Below, piece by piece: positions 31,384 through 39,933 of a DNA stretch of 64,000 nucleotides. Location: the NCBI RefSeq assembly GCF_000711245.1, contig NZ_JOMH01000001.1, forward strand, positions 1,792,830 to 1,856,829, read 5' to 3'. Source of the stretch: Polycyclovorans algicola TG408 (GTDB lineage Bacteria > Pseudomonadota > Gammaproteobacteria > Nevskiales > Nevskiaceae). The number at the start of each line of letters is the position of its first letter. The stretch's first letter is position 1. A model generated the notes under the pieces. The model did not search any database, was not told where the DNA came from, and saw only the letters and a list, made by a program, of their open reading frames with translations. A program made the position numbers and the translations under genes.

Positions 31384-32568
31384 TCAGCCGCCTGCAATCT
31401 TGCGCAGGCGCTCCACGCTTTGCTTGAGAACCGCGTCGCTGGTGGCGAACGACAGGCGCAGGTGTCCGGGCGTGCCAAAGGCAGAGCCGGGCACGACGGC
31501 CAGCAGGGCTTCGTTGAGCAGCTTGTCGGAAAGCGCCAGGTCGGTCTCGCAACCCAGTTTGGCCATCAGGCCTTCGACGTTGGGGAACACGTAAAAGGTG
31601 CCGTCGCCGCTGGGGCAGTTCACACCGGGGACGGTGTTGAGGTCGGCCACCAGCGCGTCGTGGCGTCGCTTGAACGCGGCGACCATTTCGGTGACGCAGC
31701 TTTGATCGCCGTTCAGGGCTTCAACCGCCGCGGCCTGGGCGATGGAGGTGGGGTTGGAGGTGCTCTGGCTCTGGATGTCGGACATGGCGGTGATCAGCTT
31801 CACCGGGCCGCAAGCCCAGCCGAGTCGCCAGCCGGTCATCGAGTAGGTTTTCGACACGGCGTGGATGATCACGGTGCGGTCGTAGAGGTCGGGGCAGGCA
31901 TTGATGATGTTGCTGTACGACTCGCCGCTCCAGAGAATCTTTTCGTACATGTCGTCGCTGGCGATGACGATGCCGGGGTGTTCGCGCAGCACGGCGCCCA
32001 GGGCGGCCAGCTCGGCCTTGGTGTAGGCCATGCCGGATGGGTTGGACGGCGAGTTGAGCCAGATCATCCGGGTCCGCGGCGTGATGGCGGCTGCCAACTG
32101 TTCGGGGGTGATCTTGAAGCGGGTGTCGACGGTGGTCGGCATGATCACCGGGGTGCCGTCGGCGAGCAGCACCATGTCGGGGTAGCTGACCCAGAACGGC
32201 GCCGGAATCAGCACCTCGTCGCCCCCATTGAGCAACGCCTGGCACAGGTTGTAGCAAGCCTGTTTACCGCCCACCGATGCCAGCACCTGTTTGGGGGTGT
32301 AGGTCAGGCCGTTGTCGCGCGCCATCTTGTCGATGATGGCCTGCTTCATCGCCGGGGTGCCGCCGACCGGGGTGTACTTGGTTTGGCCCTTGTTGATGGC
32401 CTGGCGTGCGGCTTCCTTGATGTGCTCAGGCGTGTCGAAGTCGGGTTCGCCGGCGCCCAGGCTGAGCACGTCCTTGCCCTGGGCTTTGAGTTCGCCCGCC
32501 TTGGCGGTGACGGCCAGCGTCGGGGAGGGTTTGATACGCATTACACGGCGGGCCAGCGTCAGTTCCAT
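31384..32568 (-). CDS. PLP-dependent aminotransferase, aspartate aminotransferase class I-beta
   Basis: A 394-residue fold-type I aminotransferase. 'LSLGAGEPDFDTPEHI' and 'GQTKYTPVGGTPAMKQAI' are typical of the I-beta branch (Thermus/Rhizobium-type AspAT). 'NSPSNPSG' holds the substrate-contacting Asn, 'HAVSKTYSMTGWRLGW' the PLP Lys, and 'GHLRLSFA' the carboxylate-binding Arg. It moves an amino group between aspartate, and perhaps prephenate or aromatic acids, and 2-oxoglutarate in the cytoplasm. It ends 57 bases before the tRNA-Asn gene on the same strand and starts 73 bases after the flippase gene. Complete length. Confidence 0.92.
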   Translation of the reverse strand: MELTLARRVMRIKPSPTLAVTAKAGELKAQGKDVLSLGAGEPDFDTPEHIKEAARQAINKGQTKYTPVGGTPAMKQAIIDKMARDNGLTYTPKQVLASVGGKQACYNLCQALLNGGDEVLIPAPFWVSYPDMVLLADGTPVIMPTTVDTRFKITPEQLAAAITPRTRMIWLNSPSNPSGMAYTKAELAALGAVLREHPGIVIASDDMYEKILWSGESYSNIINACPDLYDRTVIIHAVSKTYSMTGWRLGWACGPVKLITAMSDIQSQSTSNPTSIAQAAAVEALNGDQSCVTEMVAAFKRRHDALVADLNTVPGVNCPSGDGTFYVFPNVEGLMAKLGCETDLALSDKLLNEALLAVVPGSAFGTPGHLRLSFATSDAVLKQSVERLRKIAGG

Positions 32569-32641
32569 CGGGGCGACCTATGAGCGGGGAATAATGAACC
32601 GCGCGCATCATAAAGGATGACCATGCGCCGGTCCGCGCAAT

Positions 32642-33979
32642 TCAAGCGGCGACCCGCAAACCCAGCGCGGTGCTGTCGATCCCCAGCCGCCGACGCACCG
32701 CCTGCCACAGCAGCACGTTCCAGATCAGCAGGGTGATGGCGGTGGCTACAGCCGCGCCATTGATGCCGAAGGTGGGGATTAACGCCAGGTTGAGCAGGGC
32801 ATTCACCACCACGCCGATGGACAGGCCTTTCACGGTGTCGCGCTCGTGGCCGGTCATGTTGAGCAGAAACACCACCGACCCGAATGCGGCGTTCAACAAC
32901 TGGCCGATGGCGAGAATGCGCAGCGCCGTGCCGCTGCCGCCGTAGGCGTCACCGAACACCAGGGTGACGATGGGTTCGGCAACGAACAGAAACAGCAGCA
33001 TGATCGGCAGCGTCAGCAGCAGCACCAATCGTGCGCTCAGCGTGGTCACCTGCTGCAGACGGGCGCGGTCGCCTCGTGCGTAATCGCGGGCAAACTGCGG
33101 GGCCACGATCAGGTTCACCGCCAGCAGCCCGAAGCCCACACACAACGACGCCTGCGCCGCCACCCGGTAGAGACCCACGGTTTCGCTGTCGAGGAAGAAG
33201 CCAAGCATCACCAGATCGGTGTACTGGAGGATCACCTGCATCGCCGAGAGCAGCGTCAGCGGCATCATGCTGCGCAGCCACTCGGGCGGTCGTTCGCCCT
33301 CCGGCGCGCGCGCGGTCGAGGTTGTCGGGCGCGCCCGCCACAGCATGGGCACGCTGATCAGCAGCGCCACGGCCGCCGCCAGCGTGTGCAGACCGACGGC
33401 GACGTCGGCGCGCATGTCGTCGCGCCCCAGCCACAGGTAGGCCAGGATCGCCAGCAGCAGCAGCGCAGGTCGCAACACATACTCCGGCAACTGGCCCAGC
33501 AGCACGCGGTGCACACCGCGCAGTGCCGCGCCGGCGAGATTGCCGAGGATGATCAGCGGCACCAGCAGCAGCGCCAGCACGAAGCTGTTGAAGGCCACCG
33601 GCTCAAAGTGGGCGCGAAACCCCCACGCAATCGGCAGCGTGATCAACGCCACGGACAGCGCCAAACCTACGGTGAAGGTCGTTGCCCAGCGCCACAGCCG
33701 GTAGACAAGGTCGACGCGCGACTGCGCCAGCGCGGCAGCGGTCTCACGCACCAGCAGAATCGGCAGGCCGCCCTGGGTGGGCACATTCAACAGAATCACC
33801 AGCGCCAGCGCATAGGTGTAGATGCCGTAACCCGAGGGCCCGAGGTATCGCGCCATCAAGATGGTCAGGCTTGACGCCGCCACCGCATTGAGCGCGCGCA
33901 AGACAAAGCTGGCCATGCCGTTGCGGAACAGCAAGGCGCGCAGGGCCTCGGTTTTACTCAGCGGTGATCGAAGGCTCAT
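32642..33979 (-). CDS. Second polysaccharide flippase (Wzx/MVF family)
   Basis: A 445-residue integral membrane protein with 12-14 helices. 'ARYLGPSGYGIYTYALALVILL' near residue 45 and 'RILAIGQLLNAAFGSVVFLLNMTGHE' near 355 are typical of polysaccharide flippases. It is separate from the O-antigen flippase at the window start and is GC-rich like the backbone, so it is probably an older, stable gene. The genes just to the right (sulfotransferase, GT4, membrane phosphotransferase) suggest it exports a second surface glycan, but they run in other directions or operons, so the link is by proximity. The start overlaps no other gene. Confidence 0.85.
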   Translation of the reverse strand: MSLRSPLSKTEALRALLFRNGMASFVLRALNAVAASSLTILMARYLGPSGYGIYTYALALVILLNVPTQGGLPILLVRETAAALAQSRVDLVYRLWRWATTFTVGLALSVALITLPIAWGFRAHFEPVAFNSFVLALLLVPLIILGNLAGAALRGVHRVLLGQLPEYVLRPALLLLAILAYLWLGRDDMRADVAVGLHTLAAAVALLISVPMLWRARPTTSTARAPEGERPPEWLRSMMPLTLLSAMQVILQYTDLVMLGFFLDSETVGLYRVAAQASLCVGFGLLAVNLIVAPQFARDYARGDRARLQQVTTLSARLVLLLTLPIMLLFLFVAEPIVTLVFGDAYGGSGTALRILAIGQLLNAAFGSVVFLLNMTGHERDTVKGLSIGVVVNALLNLALIPTFGINGAAVATAITLLIWNVLLWQAVRRRLGIDSTALGLRVAA

Positions 33980-34043
33980 CAGGTTTCAGTCATCGGGGCT
34001 TTGTTAGCCTCGTGTCATGTTTTTGTCACTGCAAATGCCCGTC

Positions 34044-34076
34044 GCCGGCTGGGTTGAAGCGCAGCGCAAGCCCGGC
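34044..34076 (+). repeat. Diverged single REP-like hairpin
   Basis: GCCGGCTGGGTTGAAGCGCA followed by GCAAGCCCGGC resembles the left arm of the local REP family and can pair end to end. It is one copy between divergent genes. Confidence 0.45.
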
Positions 34077-34099
34077 AGATCCCGAGGCATCACTGGCGC

Positions 34100-35407
34100 A
34101 TGACGTTACCCCTGAAAGCCTTGGTGATGCGTTGGGGTGGCGGTCACGGTGGGAGAGTCTATCGCGGCCTGTCACGCCGCCTGCCGACTCGGCGCCGTTG
34201 GTGGGCCGCCGCCGTGCCCGTGCTCGCGGTTGGGTTTGTGCTGGTGGTCGGCACCCGGTCGATGGACGTCTTCTCGGGCGAAATGCGCGAGCGCCTTGAA
34301 AGCCACAGCTTCAGCAACCTTGACGAAGCCGCCTACCGCCTGCGCTACCCGGCCCTTGCCGGTTTGAAGGTCGATGGCCACGTGGTGCCGGGCCTGCACG
34401 CCAACTTTGTGCCGCAAGGTGTCGACTATCTGCCGGGCGACACGCACCGCGCGGTGATCTCCGGATATTTTTGCCAGCGCTTCGAGCGGGCACCGCTGCG
34501 TCGCGCATTGATCTCGCAGTGCGGCCAGAAGCAGTCGGCGCTGTATCTCGTGGACCTCGACAACGGCAAGGCGCTGCGACTGGCAATGCTTGAAGAGCGC
34601 GACGGCGAGCCGATGCGCCGCCATGCCGGCGGGGTGGCGATCCTGCACGAGCGGGTTTGGCTGCCCGACAACTTCGAGCTGCTGCGCTTCGACCTCGACA
34701 AGCTGCTGACCGCCTGGCGCGACGTGATCACCCTGCAGCCCGAAAACGAACGACGGATCGGCGTCGACAGCAGTGGTGACTTCATTACCGCGCGCGGCAA
34801 CGCGCTTTGGATTGGCAACTTTCAGCGTGCCCAGCGCGGCGCGCCTTTGCCGCCGCATTACCGCTCGCTGGGCGGCGGCACCACCGGGTGGACCGCCGCC
34901 TACCGCATCGATGACGAGACGCTGCGGCCGGTTAACACCGACCAGTACACGGTCCGCTGGTCAGCGCGCGACTTCGAGGTTTATCGGCCCGATGCCGGTT
35001 TGCACCATCGCAACATCGTGCAGGGCATGACGTTTATCGACGAGCGGCGCATCGTGCTCAGCACCTCGTGGGGCGACCGGCCAAGCGCGCTCAGCTTTCA
35101 TCGGCTGCCGGACGATCCGCTGCGTCCGCCCGACAAAGTGACGCGCGTGACCCTGCCGGACGGCAGCAAGTTGCCGGTGTGGGCTCTGTTGCGGGCGACG
35201 CGTGAGATGCAGATTTTTGCCCCGCCGGGCGCCGAGGGCGTGAGCTTCGACGGGCAATTGCTGATGTCGGTCTTCGAGGGCGGCGCGCTGCCTTACCGCG
35301 AGCGCTGGGGCGACATCGAAGACCGCATGCTGATGTTTCAGCCGCCGGGCGTGACCCGCCGCGACATCCCCATCGTGCCGTTGGTGGCGCCCAAGGCCAG
35401 CCAGTGA
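34100..35407 (+). CDS. Membrane-anchored protein of unknown function
   Basis: A 435-residue protein I do not recognise. Residues about 30-52 (RRRWWAAAVPVLAVGFVLVV after basic residues) form a signal anchor; the rest should be periplasmic. The body has regularly spaced short strands and segments such as 'HAGGVAILHERVWLPD' and 'HRNIVQGMTFIDERRIVLSTSWGD', which suggests a beta-propeller of six or seven blades; this is a fold impression only. Two Cys near residues 125 and 141 could form a disulphide. Its last 70 bases overlap, antisense, the end of the sulfotransferase gene. Neighbours point to surface glycan metabolism. ATG 34100 is used; ATG 34127 is possible. Confidence 0.7.
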   Translation: MTLPLKALVMRWGGGHGGRVYRGLSRRLPTRRRWWAAAVPVLAVGFVLVVGTRSMDVFSGEMRERLESHSFSNLDEAAYRLRYPALAGLKVDGHVVPGLHANFVPQGVDYLPGDTHRAVISGYFCQRFERAPLRRALISQCGQKQSALYLVDLDNGKALRLAMLEERDGEPMRRHAGGVAILHERVWLPDNFELLRFDLDKLLTAWRDVITLQPENERRIGVDSSGDFITARGNALWIGNFQRAQRGAPLPPHYRSLGGGTTGWTAAYRIDDETLRPVNTDQYTVRWSARDFEVYRPDAGLHHRNIVQGMTFIDERRIVLSTSWGDRPSALSFHRLPDDPLRPPDKVTRVTLPDGSKLPVWALLRATREMQIFAPPGAEGVSFDGQLLMSVFEGGALPYRERWGDIEDRMLMFQPPGVTRRDIPIVPLVAPKASQ

Positions 35408-36282
35408 GACAGGTCGCGATCCAGCAGTGCGCCGAGTCGCGTCACGTCGTCGGCAAAGTAAGCCCGCAGCGTCTGCTGCATCTGTGGCGAGACCGGTGGC
35501 CGCGGCGCATCGTGACTGTTGAGCCGGCGCAGCGCGGCGACGATGCCCCAATCGCCGTGGATGCCCAGCGCACTGCGCAACTGGCTGCTGTGACGCATCC
35601 AGCGCGACAGCATCGGCCAACGGGTGGGCCGCGCGGCGTTGACCACCGGAAAGTCACTGCGCCCGTCGTCGGTCACGCCGAGAAAGGTCAGGACCTCGCG
35701 GTAGCGCTGTCGCGGGTCTTCGCGCAGGTCGTCGAGCAACAACGGCAGAACACGATGTTTCGGTACCCGGTCGTAGAGCCGCGCGAGTTGTTCGCCAAGG
35801 CGGCAGTAGGCCCCGTACTGCAGCCGGTCAGGGTCACCGCGCACCGTGCGCGGCAGCGATTGGCCGCGCTTGCGCGCGGGTTGCAGGGCCCAGGCACGCT
35901 CGAAATCGGTTTCGTTTTCCCACCCCTGGGCGACGCTTTCACCGTGCAGCGACGGCGCCATCTGCAGGGGGTTGCGCAGGCAGACGATAAACTTGGCGTC
36001 GGGGTTGTAGTCGAGAATGCCCGGCACCGCCTCGGGTGCGAACAGGTAGTGCGTCGAGGCCTCGCCGATGGCGCGGTGCTGAGGGCCAGCGCCGACAAAC
36101 AAGGCTTCGTAGTCGGTCAGCGACCGGGTGGCCGGCATGCTGTCGACATTGAAGAAATGCGGCTCCTTGCGCGGGCTGACGAACACCTCGGGGTGCTCGC
36201 CCAGCCACTGCGCGAGCGCGGTCGTGCCACATTTAGGGGCACCAACAATGAAAAACGTGGGTCTGTTTGAGATGGCCATCAT
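35338..36282 (-). CDS. Sulfotransferase (PAPS-dependent)
   Basis: A 314-residue sulfotransferase. 'FFIVGAPKCGTTALAQWL' is the 5'-phosphosulfate loop at residues 10-27; 'KFIVCLRNPLQMAPSLH' near 97-113 is the 3'-phosphate-binding motif with the conserved Arg-Asn-Pro and later Ser; 'KEPHFFN' near 39 carries the usual catalytic-side residues. It transfers sulfate from PAPS to a hydroxyl or amino group, in this context probably a glycan or glycolipid in the cytoplasm before export. No PAPS synthesis genes are in the window. The 3' end overlaps the convergent gene at 34100 by 70 bases; both frames look real, since both proteins keep plausible C termini. Confidence 0.9.
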   Translation of the reverse strand: MMAISNRPTFFIVGAPKCGTTALAQWLGEHPEVFVSPRKEPHFFNVDSMPATRSLTDYEALFVGAGPQHRAIGEASTHYLFAPEAVPGILDYNPDAKFIVCLRNPLQMAPSLHGESVAQGWENETDFERAWALQPARKRGQSLPRTVRGDPDRLQYGAYCRLGEQLARLYDRVPKHRVLPLLLDDLREDPRQRYREVLTFLGVTDDGRSDFPVVNAARPTRWPMLSRWMRHSSQLRSALGIHGDWGIVAALRRLNSHDAPRPPVSPQMQQTLRAYFADDVTRLGALLDRDLSHWLALGATNGTMGMSRRVTPGG

Positions 36283-36327
36283 GAATTCAGTAACGGGCGG
36301 CAGCAGCGCGGACGAGGGACCGGTTTA

Positions 36328-37440
36328 GTGCAAACGACCCACAAGCTCAAGGTCATGCATGTGGTGCGAACGCCCGATTTGAGTGCCGGCGGCTTCATCA
36401 GCTACATCGACAGCCTGCGTGCCGGACTGGCCGAACACCCGGTCAGTCTGTCGATGGAAAGTGTTTTTCCGCGCAACCAAAGCGCCCGGGTGCTGGCACT
36501 GAAGACGCCGGTGAGTTTCTTCCGCCGCGTGCAGCGCAAGCTGGTCGACACCGACGTGCTGCATGTGCATGGCATTTTCGGCTGGCACGTGCTGCTCGGG
36601 GTCTGGGCTGCGCGGCGGGTCGGGCGCCCCTATGTGCTGACGATGCATGGCCACCTGCACGCCGAGATGATGCGCGAGCGCCAACTGTCCAAGCGCGTCT
36701 ACCTGGCCCTGATCGGCAACGCCATTCTCCGCGATGCTGCGGCGATCCTGGTCACTGCGCCGGCCGAGGCGGCCATCGTTGAACAGCGCGTGCCGCAGGC
36801 GCGGATTCACCAGATCGTCCCCGGCCTGGCCGTGCCCGCCGCCGCGCCGCGCCGGGATGCGGCGCAGGCCGGGCAGCCGTTGCGGCTGTTCTTCGTTGGT
36901 CGGCTGCATCCGCACAAAGGTCTGCGTGAGCTGTTGCAGGCGGTCGCCAACGCGACAGCGCAAGGCATGGTCCTCCACCTGCAGGTGGCCGGCCACGGGC
37001 ACGCCCACGAGCTTCGGCGGGTGCAGGGCGATATCAAGCGCCTGGGACTCGCCGACCAGGTCGAACTGTTGGGTTACATCGAGCCCGCCGAGCGCGATCG
37101 CCTGCTGCTACAGGCCGATGTGTTGCCGCTGCCGTCGCGCTCCGAAAATTTTGGCTTCGTTGTCGCCGAGGCGCTGCGGGTGGGTGTGCCGGTGATCGTC
37201 ACCGAAGGCGTCGGCTTGGCGCCACTGGTCCGCGAGCACGGGTGCGGCACGGTGATTCCGGTCGGCGACGTGGAGGCCCTGACCGACGCGCTGCTCAGCT
37301 ACCGCGAGGCGGATCGCCGGGCCGCGGAAAGCGCGCGCGCCCACGCCGCCGCGGTGGCGTGTTTCTCGCTGGAAAAAATGGGCGCCGAATGTGCGGCGGT
37401 GTATGCCGATGCGGCGCGCGCAGGCCGGTTGCAATCATGA
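36328..37440 (+). CDS. Glycosyltransferase family 4
   Basis: A 370-residue GT-B enzyme. 'KVMHVVRTPDLSAGGFISYI' is the N-terminal donor loop, 'LTMHGHLHAEMM' the acceptor-side motif, 'FVGRLHPHKGLRELLQAV' the start of the C-terminal domain, and 'PSRSENFGFVVAEALRVGVPVIVTEGVG' the E-x7-E donor site. It starts with GTG 36328, with GAGGGA upstream, 45 bases from the divergent sulfotransferase gene; ATG 36355 is an internal alternative. It likely builds the glycan handled by the sulfotransferase and the second flippase. Donor sugar unknown. Confidence 0.88.
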   Translation: MQTTHKLKVMHVVRTPDLSAGGFISYIDSLRAGLAEHPVSLSMESVFPRNQSARVLALKTPVSFFRRVQRKLVDTDVLHVHGIFGWHVLLGVWAARRVGRPYVLTMHGHLHAEMMRERQLSKRVYLALIGNAILRDAAAILVTAPAEAAIVEQRVPQARIHQIVPGLAVPAAAPRRDAAQAGQPLRLFFVGRLHPHKGLRELLQAVANATAQGMVLHLQVAGHGHAHELRRVQGDIKRLGLADQVELLGYIEPAERDRLLLQADVLPLPSRSENFGFVVAEALRVGVPVIVTEGVGLAPLVREHGCGTVIPVGDVEALTDALLSYREADRRAAESARAHAAAVACFSLEKMGAECAAVYADAARAGRLQS

Positions 37441-37498
37441 TGTGGCGGGCAAATTTGTCGGGTGAACCGTGCCAACACCCCCTGCGGACCCTGAAGCC

Positions 37499-39718
37499 AT
37501 GACCGGCACGCTGAAGCTTTGGGCGCTGGCCTTTGTCGGTTTACTGGTGATGCGTGGCCTGCTGCTGATGCAGGGCGCGGTGCCGCTGTATCTGCCCGGC
37601 ATGATGGTGCTGGCGGACGGCGTGACCGCACTGGCGCTGGTGCTGGCGCGGCGACTGCTTTTGCCGACACCGTGGCTGATCGCGTTTTATGCGCCGTTGA
37701 TTGCGTTGATTTATCACGCCGCCGGCATGCACGCCGAGATTCACGGCAGCTTCTTCCGTCTGGCGCACATCCTGCAGGCGATGGACAGCGAGTTTTTGTC
37801 ATCGACGCTGTCGTGGCATTTTTTTGGCTATTTCCCGCTCTACCTGCTGACCGCCACGGCGTGGTTGTTTGCCCTGACGGACCGCGCCGAGTCCAAGACC
37901 CTGCGTCGCGGGCTGCCGCCGGTTCCGGCCGCGATGGTGTTGTTGGGGATGTTGCTCGGCTACTACGCGGCGACCCCCAGCCCGACCTATCTGATCAACA
38001 ACCCGCTAATGGCCACGGGTGTGCAGGTGCCCGGCGCTTTCTGGCGCGCCACGGCACGCGACGAAGAAACCATGCTGGTGGTCGACGACGCCGACACCGA
38101 CCCGGTGTTCTTTCTGCGCGACCAGCCCGGTCAGGCGCACAGCGGGCGCCCCAACATCTTGCTGGTCATGGTCGAAGGCCTGTCCGGCGCCTACCTGCCG
38201 TCAGTGGCCGAGCATCACGGCGTGCACGCCGATCTGGCGCTGCCGGAGCTTGACCGGCACTTGCAAGATCACGGCTTTCAGCTCTTCCCCAACACGGTGG
38301 CCATGCAGCGGCAGACCAATCGGGGCAGTTACTCGATCATCTGTGGCGACTACCCGCGCATCACCACCAGCGTGCCAAAAATGACGCTGATCGCCTCGGC
38401 CGGCGAGCCGGTCGAGTGCCTGCCGCGCACCCTGCAGAATGCCGGATACCGCACGGCGTACATCCAGGCGGCGTCGCTGGCATTCATGAACAAGGACGTG
38501 TTCATGCCGCTTGCCGGCTACCAGGCGGTGATCGGCCGCGAAGCCTTGGAGGTCACCGGCGTGCCTTCCGAAGGGTGGGGCCCCGATGACGCACCCTTTT
38601 TCGACGCCGTCGCCGAACAGCTCGCCGAGCTCGACGCCGGTGACACGCCGTGGTTTGCGACGGTGCTCAATGTCGCCACGCACCATCCGTTCACGCCCGA
38701 AGACGAAGACCTGGTGGGTGAAGCGCTGCTGACCCGCCGCACCCATGCATTCGAGCAACTGACCGATGCCCTCGGCGGGCTGCTCGACACGCTGCAGGCG
38801 CAGGGCGTGCTCGACAACACGTTCGTGGTCATCACCTCCGACGAAGCCGGCGGTCATGCCGAAGAAGGCGAGTCAGAAAAACCCATGCGCAGCAACTTTG
38901 GCGTGATGGCCCTGCGCATGCCGTCGCAGGGCCGCTGGCCGGCGCTTGCGCCCGCCGAAACCCTGGTCGCGCACATGGACGTGGCGGTCACCGTGCTCGA
39001 CCTGTTGGGCCTCGACGAGGCCGGCAACATGATCGGCAGCAGCATGTTGAACAACCCCCGACGACGGCCGCGCGGCCTGTTGTTTGGCGACACGTACAGC
39101 GCCCAGTCGTACTTTTTGTATGACCACGGCGAGCTGCTGGCCTGCGATGAAACGCTTTTGCGCTGCCAGCAATGGGCGTTCGATCCGACGCGCATGTTCG
39201 GCACCCTGCAAGCCAGCGAGATCGCACCGCGACTCGACCTTGCAGCGCGTAACCGCATCGTCAGCGAGGCGTCGCTGATTCGCGATGCCGGGGTGGCCAG
39301 CGATGACCGTTACCGTGTGGCGCCGGGGACCATCACCCGGCGGCGCGCCTACCACGGGCGGCAGAACCTGTCGGTGGCCGAGGCCGAGCTGCTGGAGGTC
39401 ACGGTTGAAGCGCAGGCGCTGCCCGGCGGCCGCAGCGCCGACTATGAAGGCGACTTGTGGGTGGTCATGCGCGACCGGGGCAACGGCGATCTGCTGGCCG
39501 AAAGGGCGATTCGTGTACAGGGCGTCTACCCCTTGACCACGACCCTGGTGATGCCGCCGCCGGTACGCGCCGCCAGCATCGACGTGAACCTGCATTGGGA
39601 GCCGGTCAACGACGATGACGAACTGGCGATTCGCTCGCTGGACGTCCGCCGCAAACCCACGACCAGTCCGCTGCCCGCCGAGGGCGTGGTGCGCCCCGAG
39701 GTCATCCCGCCCGAGTAG
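37499..39718 (+). CDS. Membrane phosphoglycerol/phosphoethanolamine transferase-like (LtaS/OpgB family)
   Basis: About 739 residues. Four or five membrane helices fill residues 1-165, then a periplasmic alkaline-phosphatase-fold domain begins at 'RPNILLVMVEGLSGAYLP' with the metal Glu. 'QRQTNRGSYSIICGDYP' holds the probable Thr nucleophile (Thr 273), 'VITSDEAGGHAEE' sits near the second metal site, and 'DVAVTVLDLLG' follows. A C-terminal part of about 180 residues is extra. Family members move phosphoglycerol or phosphoethanolamine from phospholipids to glycans or lipids; some are sulfatases, but no sulfatase Cys/Ser signature is present. ATG 37499 is used; GTG 37469 is in frame. It follows the GT4 gene by 58 bases, so it may decorate that glycan. 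Confidence 0.78.
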   Translation: MTGTLKLWALAFVGLLVMRGLLLMQGAVPLYLPGMMVLADGVTALALVLARRLLLPTPWLIAFYAPLIALIYHAAGMHAEIHGSFFRLAHILQAMDSEFLSSTLSWHFFGYFPLYLLTATAWLFALTDRAESKTLRRGLPPVPAAMVLLGMLLGYYAATPSPTYLINNPLMATGVQVPGAFWRATARDEETMLVVDDADTDPVFFLRDQPGQAHSGRPNILLVMVEGLSGAYLPSVAEHHGVHADLALPELDRHLQDHGFQLFPNTVAMQRQTNRGSYSIICGDYPRITTSVPKMTLIASAGEPVECLPRTLQNAGYRTAYIQAASLAFMNKDVFMPLAGYQAVIGREALEVTGVPSEGWGPDDAPFFDAVAEQLAELDAGDTPWFATVLNVATHHPFTPEDEDLVGEALLTRRTHAFEQLTDALGGLLDTLQAQGVLDNTFVVITSDEAGGHAEEGESEKPMRSNFGVMALRMPSQGRWPALAPAETLVAHMDVAVTVLDLLGLDEAGNMIGSSMLNNPRRRPRGLLFGDTYSAQSYFLYDHGELLACDETLLRCQQWAFDPTRMFGTLQASEIAPRLDLAARNRIVSEASLIRDAGVASDDRYRVAPGTITRRRAYHGRQNLSVAEAELLEVTVEAQALPGGRSADYEGDLWVVMRDRGNGDLLAERAIRVQGVYPLTTTLVMPPPVRAASIDVNLHWEPVNDDDELAIRSLDVRRKPTTSPLPAEGVVRPEVIPPE

Positions 39719-39800
39719 GCGATGACCCCCGGGCCCGGCTCGCGCAGTGCGGCCGCCGCGTCGGATTGGCGGTGCCGGGTCGGGCTGCCGACGTGCATGG

Positions 39801-39824
39801 AATGATTCTTCAATAAGAATCATT
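39801..39824 (+). promoter_or_regulatory. Probable Fur box
   Basis: AATGATTCTT (39801-39810), CAAT, AAGAATCATT (39815-39824) is a perfect 10-base inverted repeat of the type seen in Fur boxes (AATGATnnn...ATCATT). It lies about 110 bases before the lipoprotein gene that opens an iron-type locus. The candidate promoter follows it directly, so repression by Fur-Fe would be expected. Confidence 0.75.
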
Positions 39825-39852
39825 TGCAAAACCGATCGATTGCTTGTTAGAT
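39824..39852 (+). promoter_or_regulatory. Candidate promoter next to the Fur box
   Basis: TTGCAA at 39824-39829 and TTAGAT at 39847-39852 are 17 bases apart. The -35 element starts on the last base of the Fur-box palindrome. The -10 match is only moderate (3 of 6). Confidence 0.4.
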
Positions 39853-39933
39853 TCAGCGCCCGTCACGGATAGGTCATGTGACGACGATTTCTACTCAGGC
39901 GCGCAGCGCCGGCAATACGAAGGGAGTTCTCTG

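Noticed and set aside
31420-33874. Plus-strand open frames opposite the aminotransferase and flippase genes
   Set aside because: Antisense shadows; both minus-strand proteins are full-length family members.
37499-39718. Classical sulfatase paired with the sulfotransferase
   Set aside because: No C/S-x-P-x-R sulfatase signature; the membrane helices and Thr nucleophile region fit LtaS/OpgB-type transferases.
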